Positions 7,626-13,330 of a stretch of DNA of 13,330 nucleotides are shown here, piece by piece. The stretch covers positions 1 to 13,330 of the forward strand of contig JAHHRK010000040.1 of NCBI GenBank assembly GCA_020025795.1, read 5' to 3'. Each line of letters starts with the position of its first letter. Positions within the stretch are counted from its first letter, which is position 1. The notes below the pieces were generated by a model. It had not been told where the DNA came from. It worked only from the letters and a program-made list of their open reading frames with translations, and did no database searches. Origin of the DNA: Faecalibacterium sp. GTDB lineage: Bacteria; Bacillota; Clostridia; Oscillospirales; Ruminococcaceae. A program made the position numbers and the translations under genes.

Positions 7626-8399
7626 TCACAGCCCAGTCACCAGTTCCAAAGCCAGAAAAAGTGCTTTTCCCAAGGATTCGCTCCCCCATCCACGCTCATT
7701 GTAGGCATCTACATTTGCCAGCGTATCGGCAGTGAACAGGACCTGACCGAACATTACCCCTCGAAATTCCGCACAGGCAGCCAGCGCCGCACACTCCATC
7801 TCTACCACGGTGCAGCCCTCTTGCTTTCTGTACTGAATCTTATCTTTTGTTTCTCTATAAAAACCATCTGTCGTCCATGCCACACACTCAGCATATGGTA
7901 CATTCAGCTTATCAAGTGTTTTCTCTATCGAATTTACAACAGCCGGATTCAGCTCCACAAATCTGGCAGGCGGCAAATAGTGGTACGATGTGCCTTCATC
8001 GCGCAGTGCCCGAATCGGAACAAGAAATTCATTTTCCGGCCAATCCACCAAAGTCCCGCAAGAGCCCACCGAAATGATTTGCGTTGCGCCGTATCCAATG
8101 AGCCAATCCATCAGCTGCGTTGCCGGTGCAGCTCCCACAGGAGCCTGACAAAGGCCGATTTGCTCGCCATGATAATCCACCCTGTAAATGGGATACCTCT
8201 TTGTAGCAGACTCAAATTCCGCAATTTGGATTCCACCATGGTGTTGGGCATAGGTATCGACAGCCTCGCCTAAAAAAGCAAATACCACCTTGGCGGGCAG
8301 TTCAATATCCAGATGCTCATGGTCCGGCATAATCACAGAACATGGATTGTCGTCGTATTCTAAAATCGGGATATCATGCCGGAGAATCATTGCTTTCAT
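7626..8399 (-). CDS. Nucleoside phosphorylase (PNP/uridine phosphorylase family)
   Basis: This 257-residue cytosolic enzyme is predicted to split a nucleoside with phosphate into free base and ribose-1-phosphate (nucleoside salvage). Its length matches the hexameric NP-I family (E. coli Udp is 253). Visible family features are VGSCGTL (111-117) in the phosphate/ribose loop region, RDEGTSYHYLPP (133-144), the ribose-binding EMECAALA (Glu200/Glu202) and TADTLAN with Asp225. An acidic residue at the last place resembles purine-type enzymes more than uridine phosphorylase, so the base specificity is left open. GGAAGG just before the ATG acts as ribosome site. The gene has its own promoter candidate and terminator. 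It also follows a broken acetyltransferase gene by 63 bp with no terminator between them. No key residue appears lost. Confidence 0.92.
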   Translation of the reverse strand: MKAMILRHDIPILEYDDNPCSVIMPDHEHLDIELPAKVVFAFLGEAVDTYAQHHGGIQIAEFESATKRYPIYRVDYHGEQIGLCQAPVGAAPATQLMDWLIGYGATQIISVGSCGTLVDWPENEFLVPIRALRDEGTSYHYLPPARFVELNPAVVNSIEKTLDKLNVPYAECVAWTTDGFYRETKDKIQYRKQEGCTVVEMECAALAACAEFRGVMFGQVLFTADTLANVDAYNERGWGSESLGKALFLALELVTGL

Positions 8400-8424
8400 T
8401 TCCTTCCGAATTGTTATTTGGGCG

Positions 8425-8454
8425 AGTATAGCATAGCACTGAACGAAAAAACAA
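8425..8454 (-). promoter_or_regulatory. Promoter candidate for the phosphorylase gene
   Basis: On the minus strand TTGTTT (8449-8454) is separated by 18 bases from TATACT (8425-8430). The -10 hexamer is identical to that of the XRE promoter. It lies in the short gap just before the phosphorylase start. Confidence 0.45.
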
Positions 8455-8462
8455 ACTCTAAT

Positions 8463-8965
8463 TTACAAATCCCGCTGTGCCACAATTACTGTATAGCCGT
8501 TTGTATCATAAGACACTCCTGTTTCAGAAAATCCGTTCTTATGCCAAAAAGATTCACTTTGGAAATTTCCTTTTACCCATCCCAACCGAATATGTTTATA
8601 TCCTTGGCTCTTTAAGTACCGGCCCAGCTCCTGAACGATCTGTGTACCGATTCCCCGATTTTGAATCGCAGTATTGGTCATAAAAAGCCAATGAAGGCTG
8701 TGCTTTCATCAGGGTAAGCATCGATCAGATCCATAACAGCAATGAGGTTCTTGCCATCAAAGAATCCAACATAGTACTTATCTTTTTTCATTTTTCCTGT
8801 TGGTAAGGCTTTCATATCATCCATTACCGATTCCGCTGTAACAAAAGGCGGACAATATTTATAATACATTGTATTTTCTTTGCAAAGTTCGACAACCTGC
8901 GTTATATCGTCGGCTGTAATGCTTCTCACGTTATATTGATCCGAAAATTTTTCTAAACACAGCAT
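8463..8965 (-). pseudogene. GNAT-family N-acetyltransferase, frameshifted
   Basis: Two overlapping frames together make one GNAT acetyltransferase of about 167 residues, which would transfer an acetyl group from acetyl-CoA to an unknown amine. The N-terminal part (8965-8678, 95 codons) starts at an ATG preceded by CGGAGAG and carries the acceptor-side beta strands, ending AFIGFL-stop. The C-terminal part (8681-8463) begins MTNTAIQNRGIGTQI, containing the Q-x-x-G-x-G acetyl-CoA loop, and ends normally. The expected join is IGFFMTN, obtained if the T5 run at 8682-8686 were T6. So one base is missing, and the 503-nt total is not a multiple of three. This may be a true pseudogene, a sequencing or assembly error in a homopolymer, or phase variation. 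Base composition is visibly AT-richer than in the large flanking genes. Confidence 0.85.
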
Positions 8966-9036
8966 TTTCTCTCTCCGAAAAAGTTGACAAGGAACTTTTT
9001 TGCTTTTTTATTTGCTCTCATTCTATCACATTTTGC

Positions 9037-9069
9037 AAAAAGCGGCAGAGGGTATTTTCCCTCTGCCGC
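9037..9069 (-). terminator. Rho-independent terminator after the DUF4430 lipoprotein gene
   Basis: A perfect 11-bp stem, GCGGCAGAGGG (9042-9052) with CCCTCTGCCGC (9059-9069), and a 6-nt loop are followed on the minus strand by TTTTTGC (T-run 9037-9041). It closes the two-gene surface operon about 130 nt after its last stop. There is no T-run on the other side. Confidence 0.88.
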
Positions 9070-9196
9070 CTCGCTTACACTGCTGTGGCCAGCCTATTCT
9101 CGATAAAAATGCCGTTTTCCCTGCTCGGTCGCCATCAAAATGTGAGCCACAGCAAACCGACACACAGAGAAACTATTTTTCTCCGCTTTTCTGCTT
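9070..9196 (-). other. 3' untranslated stretch between lipoprotein gene and its terminator
   Basis: These 127 bases follow the lipoprotein stop and precede the terminator stem. I see no ORF with a ribosome site and no RNA family on either strand. It is probably the operon's 3' untranslated region. Confidence 0.5.
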
Positions 9197-9949
9197 TTAG
9201 TTTGCGCCCAAATCGCGGCCCAGTGCGCAGGTGTAGTGGAACTCCACCTCATCGCCCTGCTGAACCACATAGCGGCTCACGCCATAATTGGGGAACCAGC
9301 CATTCACGCAGTATTCCCAGCCGGATTCGCTGCCGCAGTCAAATTCATAGAGATTTCCAATGCCTTCAATGTAGGCACTGTTGTACATCGGTACAAAGCT
9401 GAACTCCATGTGCATCTTACAGCTGCGCATCTCTCGCTGAAGCACGTCGAACACCGATTCGCCTTCGTAGAAGGTCACTTCCGTTCTGGGCAGAAGCACT
9501 CCATCCGCCGGGACCAGCACATCTTTGCCCTCTGCCAGATTTTCCATGTTATTGAGGATCGTCGCGCAGGAAATGCTGAGGTAACAGGTTTTCTGGCTGT
9601 TGTGGTCGATTTCCACATTGCCGGGTTCCACAGGTTCCGGCTTTCCTTCCGGGACAGGGTCGGTGAGGTACTGATCCTTTTCCTTTTTTTGTTCCTTATA
9701 CTTGGAAAAATCCTGCGTTGCACCGATACCGTCTGCAACGTCAAACTCGTCATCTTCCTCGGTTTGCTCGCTCTGCGCATCCGAAGACGCCGTTTCTTCC
9801 GGCTTTTCTTCTTCCTGAACGGGTGCAGAGCTTATGCTCTGTGCCGGCTGCTCCGTCGGTACGGAATTCTGCTCCAGCTTTTCTGTACCGCAGCCTGCAA
9901 GCCCCAGCATCAGGGTCAGGCTGAGCAGCAAAGAAATCAGTTTATTCAC
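9197..9949 (-). CDS. Lipoprotein with DUF4430 (transcobalamin-like C-terminal) domain
   Basis: This 250-residue surface lipoprotein has a hydrophobic signal and lipobox LAGC with Cys20 as the lipid site. A long acidic, Glu/Ser/Pro-rich linker (about 21-115) would hold the domain off the membrane. The folded part, about 119-247, matches DUF4430. It opens TCYLSISCATILNNM and then shows TFYEGESVFDVLQ, the YIEGIGNLYEFDCG signature and GWEYCVNGWFPNYG, and ends YTCALGRDLG. This domain corresponds to the beta domain of animal transcobalamin and intrinsic factor, which covers the bound corrinoid; bacterial members are mostly uncharacterised. The start is GTG, placed by AAGGAG seven bases upstream. 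It overlaps the upstream stop in GTGAATAA, so translation is coupled to the toroid protein. A joint ligand-binding role is inferred, and B12 as the ligand is not shown. Confidence 0.92.
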   Translation of the reverse strand: MNKLISLLLSLTLMLGLAGCGTEKLEQNSVPTEQPAQSISSAPVQEEEKPEETASSDAQSEQTEEDDEFDVADGIGATQDFSKYKEQKKEKDQYLTDPVPEGKPEPVEPGNVEIDHNSQKTCYLSISCATILNNMENLAEGKDVLVPADGVLLPRTEVTFYEGESVFDVLQREMRSCKMHMEFSFVPMYNSAYIEGIGNLYEFDCGSESGWEYCVNGWFPNYGVSRYVVQQGDEVEFHYTCALGRDLGAN

Positions 9950-12900
9950 CTTTGTTCTCCTTCCGCTTTTTCAGCGCTATCATTACACCACCTGCAACCA
10001 GAAGCACAAGCGGAATCCAAATGATGAAGCCGGCTTTCTGCTCCTGCTGAACAGGCTTTGTTTCTTCCACGGCAGGCACGGTTTCTTCTTTTTCATCCGG
10101 CGTTTCGGGCTGCGGTTCTGCGGACAGGTTTTCTGCTTCTTCCAGCTCTGCCACAGACTTTTTGCTTGCCTTCTTTGCCAGGAAGTACTCGCCGCCCTGC
10201 TGCACGATAAACTTCGCTTTGCCCTTTTCTGCCTGCACGCGGCTTACCAAAACGGCGCGCTGCTCAGTCGGGTCGTACTGGAAAAGCAGATATTCGCCAT
10301 CTGCCAGAGCGGTGTCCATTTCCACCATAACGGGGCCAGGGAATGCACCGTCCTGCAGCAAACGGAAAATCTCTGCCTCCTCAGACAGCTTGTGAATCTC
10401 ATCTTCATAGAGGCCCTGGCGCTGGATTTCCACGTTGAAATCTTCGGCCTTTGCAACGTCCTTGCCATAGATAGACATGGTATATGCTTCGCCGGTTTCC
10501 ATGGTGCCTTCGGCGCGCAGAATCAGCTTTTTGCCCTGAATCTCTGCCAGCTGTTTTGCGGAAACCATTCCGTTCTTCACGGTGGCCTTTACCACATTGC
10601 TCTCCGTTTTGGAGCTTCCGCCGGGCTTGCCCATGGGCTTTCGCAGCGCTTTCAGCGTTTTTTCTGCGTGAACCAGCCGATCCAGATTGCTTACCTGCTT
10701 TCTCAATTCGGGAGAAAGCTTATTGTAGGCGGCGCGTGCCGCCTTGATTGCCTCTGCATCGCCTGTGGTAATCGTTTCGGGCAAAGCGTTGATGGCATCT
10801 TCTACCGCCTGCACCGCTTTCTTTTCCGCTACAATTTCTTCTGCGCGTTCCAGAACGTACAGGTTCAGCACCAGCTTCTGCTGCTTTTCCGTCAGTGCAT
10901 CATAGGCGCTGCGTGCTGCCTGAACAGCCTTTGCGTCCGAAGCCTTCAGCTCCGTCGGCAGCGCTTTAATCATGGCCATGACCTTCTGGGCTGCATCCCA
11001 GTCATTCAGCTGTGCTTCTGCCTGCATCAGCTTATCCAGGTTTTTCACCAGTGCTTTCTGGTCCGCCGTCAGTGCGTCGTATGCGCTGCGTGCTGCCTGC
11101 ACAGCCTGTTTGTTTTCCATGCTCACAGAATTGGGCAGTGCCTGAATGGTCTTTTCCACCTGTGTAGCCGCTTTCTGGTCTGCGATTGCCTTTTCTGCTT
11201 TCAGCAGCTTATCCACGTTGGAAACCTGTGCCTGCTGTTCTGCGGTCAGCAGATCGTATGCGGAGCGTGCGGTCTGCACAGCTTCCTGATCTGCCAGTGT
11301 GATCTTCTCCGGCAGCGCATCAATCAGGTTCATTACGCTGTCTGCGTTTGCCAGTTTCTTGAGCGCTGCCTCGGCAGCTTCCAGCTTGGGCAGGTTGGTA
11401 ACCTTTGCCTGCTGTGCAGCCGTCAGCCGATTGTATGCCGCGCGGCACTGGCGAACTGCATAGGCATTTGCCAGCGTAATTTCTTCCGGCAGTGCGGCAA
11501 TCATTCTGCTGACTTTTTCCGCCGGGCTTTCTTCCAGTCCGGTGCCCTTCAAATCCCAGTATCCGCTTTCGCCATTCAGGAAGCGCTCGTATGCGCAAAG
11601 TGCCTGCATGGCCTGGGCGGTTGCCATCTTGTCAACCTTGCCGTTTTTGTCGTGCTTGAAGCCTTCGCCCGCTACCATGTACTCCGACAGAGCGGACATG
11701 ATGTTTTCCACTTCATCGCCGAAGCCCGGCTGTGCAACAATATCTCGCTTTAGAACCGCCAGGGCCAGAATCACCTGAGAAATGGATTCCGAGCTGCCCA
11801 GGTTCAGGTTCTTGTCTGCCGCTGCTGCCAGATAAGCAACCGCACGGTCCAGCGCAGCCGCCACTTCGTCCTGTTTCTGATAGCGCGCCAGCGCCTGAAT
11901 ACTCATAGCGGTCATATCAATGCCGGAAGTTCCGGTTTTGTCCAGACCAAAGCCGCCGTCCGCATTCTGGTATGCCAGCAGCTCGCTAACCATACGCTCG
12001 CGGGTCCAGGTCACATCAGCAGGAATTTCCGTGCCATTCATATCCAGTGCAATCAGTGCCCATACCAGCGCATTGCTGCCCTGCTTGGTCAGATTGGGGT
12101 GGTTGCAAATCAGCTCCACCAGATTGACACCGCCCACGTTGGTGATGTCCTTGCCCATGATGTTCAGTGCCAGCGCTGCACGCTCTGCCTCGGTAGGCTG
12201 AACGGTTGCATCCCAGGAGCGGACATTGTTCACTACATCATTATAATAGCTGTCCAGCTGGTCCTGCGGCAAAGTCTGGCCGTCGCGCAGCAGCGTGTAG
12301 ATGCTCCACTCCTCGCCAAAGGCAAAGGTATTATGAGCATTCAGATAGCTGCCTGCTGCCTGTTTGCCGGTTTCGATGAACTTGGGAATATCAAAGCCCT
12401 GCACCTCGCTGCCATTGCCCTTAACGGTGATGGTCAGCTTCACAGGCTTTGCGCCGCCGGTGGTGTCCACAGGCGTACCCGTTGCAACTACCGTACCGGG
12501 GCGCAGACCTCTCACTTCAAACTTGGTGGATGCCACCCAGTTGCCGTCGTCCGGGCCGCCGGTTTCACGAATCTGCATCAGTGCGTCCGGACGCTGAATG
12601 GAAACAATGCCCTGCTTATCATAGGTCCAGACCAAATCCGGCTCCGTGATTTCATGGCGATTGCCCGGCTGTCCGTGGAAGGTCAGCGGCAGCGGCTGCT
12701 TGGTATTCTGGTCAACAAGGATGGTTTCTTCGGGACCGGAAACTGCTGTCAGGAGATTTTCATAAATAAAGGTAGCTTCACTGCTGCCTTCCACCATATG
12801 GCCTTTATCATTGAGCTTTGCTGTAAAGGTAACGGTACCGTTCTTATGGGGAATGTAGCCGCTGCCATCGTATTCCGCAATCGTGGGGTCGTTGGAGGTA

Positions 12901-13330
12901 ACAGTAATCTGATTCTTGTAGCTTGCATTGGAAGGTTCTACCCGAACCGTCTGCGGCAGCGTGATGAACTGACCATTTCCCATCGAGTTACGATAGTGAA
13001 TTTTCACCGTACCGCGGATATCGGGCTGAATGCGCTCAACCGGCACATACTCGGATGTGATTGCAACCGTTACCGAAACCGGGTTTTCTTTTTGGGTTTT
13101 CTCGGTGACGGTCAACTTGCTGGTACCGGGCTCTCTAAAGTGGAAAGCGCCGGAATTATAGTCCGTGATGAGCATATCCGGCTTTTCTGCTTTCAGTTCC
13201 ACCAGATAGACCGGCAGCGGACTAAATTCATTCGAATCTGCGTATTTTGCCTCTACTGCCAGGATTTCAATCCCGGAGCCCTGCACCGTGGCAGTGTCGG
13301 CAAGTACCTTGCCGTCCAGCAGAAGGCGCA
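9942..13330 (-). CDS. Giant surface protein: Ig-like domains, alpha/alpha toroid, helical repeats, membrane anchor (N-terminus beyond window)
   Basis: The C-terminal 1,128 residues are present, and the frame is open to the right edge. Beta-rich segments with BIG2-like features, such as VTVTSNDPTIAEYDGSG-type strands, occupy about 13200-12400. Next is a helical domain (about 12350-11560) with repeats such as LLAYQNADGGFGL and GIDMTAMSIQALARY, typical of the alpha/alpha-toroid shared by prenyltransferases, squalene cyclases and transcobalamin. No DxDD-type catalytic motif is visible, so a binding rather than cyclase role is favoured. Five helical repeats (11513-10635) and a beta-rich domain (about 10620-10160) of the kind that precedes clostridial C-terminal anchors follow. 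An acidic Pro/Glu linker leads to one transmembrane helix (about 10035-9970) with tail KKRKENKGE. There is no LPxTG motif, so anchoring is by the membrane helix. The lipoprotein gene overlaps its stop. Ligand unknown. Confidence 0.9.
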   Translation of the reverse strand, partial: RLLLDGKVLADTATVQGSGIEILAVEAKYADSNEFSPLPVYLVELKAEKPDMLITDYNSGAFHFREPGTSKLTVTEKTQKENPVSVTVAITSEYVPVERIQPDIRGTVKIHYRNSMGNGQFITLPQTVRVEPSNASYKNQITVTSNDPTIAEYDGSGYIPHKNGTVTFTAKLNDKGHMVEGSSEATFIYENLLTAVSGPEETILVDQNTKQPLPLTFHGQPGNRHEITEPDLVWTYDKQGIVSIQRPDALMQIRETGGPDDGNWVASTKFEVRGLRPGTVVATGTPVDTTGGAKPVKLTITVKGNGSEVQGFDIPKFIETGKQAAGSYLNAHNTFAFGEEWSIYTLLRDGQTLPQDQLDSYYNDVVNNVRSWDATVQPTEAERAALALNIMGKDITNVGGVNLVELICNHPNLTKQGSNALVWALIALDMNGTEIPADVTWTRERMVSELLAYQNADGGFGLDKTGTSGIDMTAMSIQALARYQKQDEVAAALDRAVAYLAAAADKNLNLGSSESISQVILALAVLKRDIVAQPGFGDEVENIMSALSEYMVAGEGFKHDKNGKVDKMATAQAMQALCAYERFLNGESGYWDLKGTGLEESPAEKVSRMIAALPEEITLANAYAVRQCRAAYNRLTAAQQAKVTNLPKLEAAEAALKKLANADSVMNLIDALPEKITLADQEAVQTARSAYDLLTAEQQAQVSNVDKLLKAEKAIADQKAATQVEKTIQALPNSVSMENKQAVQAARSAYDALTADQKALVKNLDKLMQAEAQLNDWDAAQKVMAMIKALPTELKASDAKAVQAARSAYDALTEKQQKLVLNLYVLERAEEIVAEKKAVQAVEDAINALPETITTGDAEAIKAARAAYNKLSPELRKQVSNLDRLVHAEKTLKALRKPMGKPGGSSKTESNVVKATVKNGMVSAKQLAEIQGKKLILRAEGTMETGEAYTMSIYGKDVAKAEDFNVEIQRQGLYEDEIHKLSEEAEIFRLLQDGAFPGPVMVEMDTALADGEYLLFQYDPTEQRAVLVSRVQAEKGKAKFIVQQGGEYFLAKKASKKSVAELEEAENLSAEPQPETPDEKEETVPAVEETKPVQQEQKAGFIIWIPLVLLVAGGVMIALKKRKENKGE
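9957..9962 (-). promoter_or_regulatory. Ribosome binding site fixing the GTG start of the lipoprotein
   Basis: The minus strand reads AAGGAG, seven bases before GTG (9947-9949). It sits inside the last codons of the upstream gene. No ATG in frame nearby would keep the whole signal peptide, so the GTG start is preferred. Confidence 0.8.
10635..11513 (-). repeat. Five tandem 59-residue helical repeats
   Basis: The five units have a 177-bp period, with starts near 11513, 11336, 11159, 10982 and 10805. The consensus reads roughly V..(I)xALPexITL...AV.aARsAYdaLTxeQqxkVxNLdkLxxAE. These are the same type of module as the stalk repeats of the GH2 protein in this window, but shorter and more diverged from one another. 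They likely form a three-helix spacer between the toroid domain and the membrane. Confidence 0.9.

Noticed and set aside
8978..9000. Inverted repeat AAAAAGTT...AACTTTTT upstream of the GNAT gene as a terminator
   Set aside because: The stem is almost all A-U, so it would be unstable, and a strong terminator already exists at 9037-9069.
8966..9196. Cobalamin riboswitch or other RNA element near the transcobalamin-like genes
   Set aside because: This region is downstream of the pair and shows no B12-box-like sequence. The upstream region of the operon lies outside the window.
9942..10035. Sortase (LPxTG) anchor at the end of the toroid protein
   Set aside because: No LPxTG-like motif precedes the membrane helix. 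Only a helix and a basic tail are present.
9236..11753. Plus-strand ORFs of 262 and 639 codons
   Set aside because: These are codon-register shadows of the DUF4430 lipoprotein and toroid protein genes, with low-complexity translations and no start signals.
13284..13286. GTG as a start codon of the toroid protein
   Set aside because: The frame continues without a stop to the window edge, with sensible protein sequence before this codon, and there is no ribosome site. The true start lies outside.

Overview
The window looks like a chromosomal segment of a mid-GC Firmicute of the class Clostridia, probably a gut anaerobe of the Oscillospirales/Ruminococcaceae kind. This is an inference from AGGAGG-type ribosome binding sites, very large modular surface proteins (GH2 + LamG + NPCBM, Ig-like domains, stalk repeats), a DUF4430 lipoprotein and an HTH-XRE regulator fused to a membrane domain. 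Every gene I can support lies on the minus strand. The long plus-strand open frames are codon-register shadows.

Reading in the direction of transcription (right to left): (1) 13330-9942 is the C-terminal 1,128 residues of a huge surface protein. It has Ig-like domains, an alpha/alpha-toroid domain of the prenyltransferase/squalene-cyclase/transcobalamin type, five 59-residue helical repeats, a beta-rich domain and a C-terminal membrane anchor. (2) Overlapping it by 8 nt, 9949-9197 encodes a lipoprotein with a DUF4430 (transcobalamin-like C-terminal) domain, followed by a clear terminator at 9037-9069. (3) 8965-8463 is a GNAT acetyltransferase broken by a one-base deletion in a T-run. (4) 8399-7626 is an intact nucleoside phosphorylase with its own promoter candidate and a strong terminator. 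(5) 7337-6348 is the XRE regulator with six predicted membrane segments, with a TATACT -10 box and a short palindrome in its promoter, and a 17-bp terminator stem after it. (6) After a leader of about 480 nt, 5772-1 encodes a secreted giant GH2 beta-galactosidase of at least 1,924 residues. It carries a LamG-like insertion in the catalytic barrel, a cadherin-like domain, an NPCBM domain and a run of helical repeats that leaves the left edge.

The two giants probably work at the cell surface. The GH2 enzyme would trim galactosides outside the cell. The toroid protein plus DUF4430 lipoprotein together look like a bacterial counterpart of the two halves of animal transcobalamin/intrinsic factor, made here as two translationally coupled polypeptides. 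No transporter or cobalamin riboswitch is visible in the window, so the ligand is unknown. Both giants use the same family of helical stalk repeat. The three small genes between them are AT-richer in part and look less integrated with the surface theme. The most unusual signals are the split transcobalamin-like pair, the LamG domain inside the GH2 barrel together with loss of the conserved Na+-site aspartate, and the near-complete avoidance of TTA/CTA/TCA codons in the large genes.
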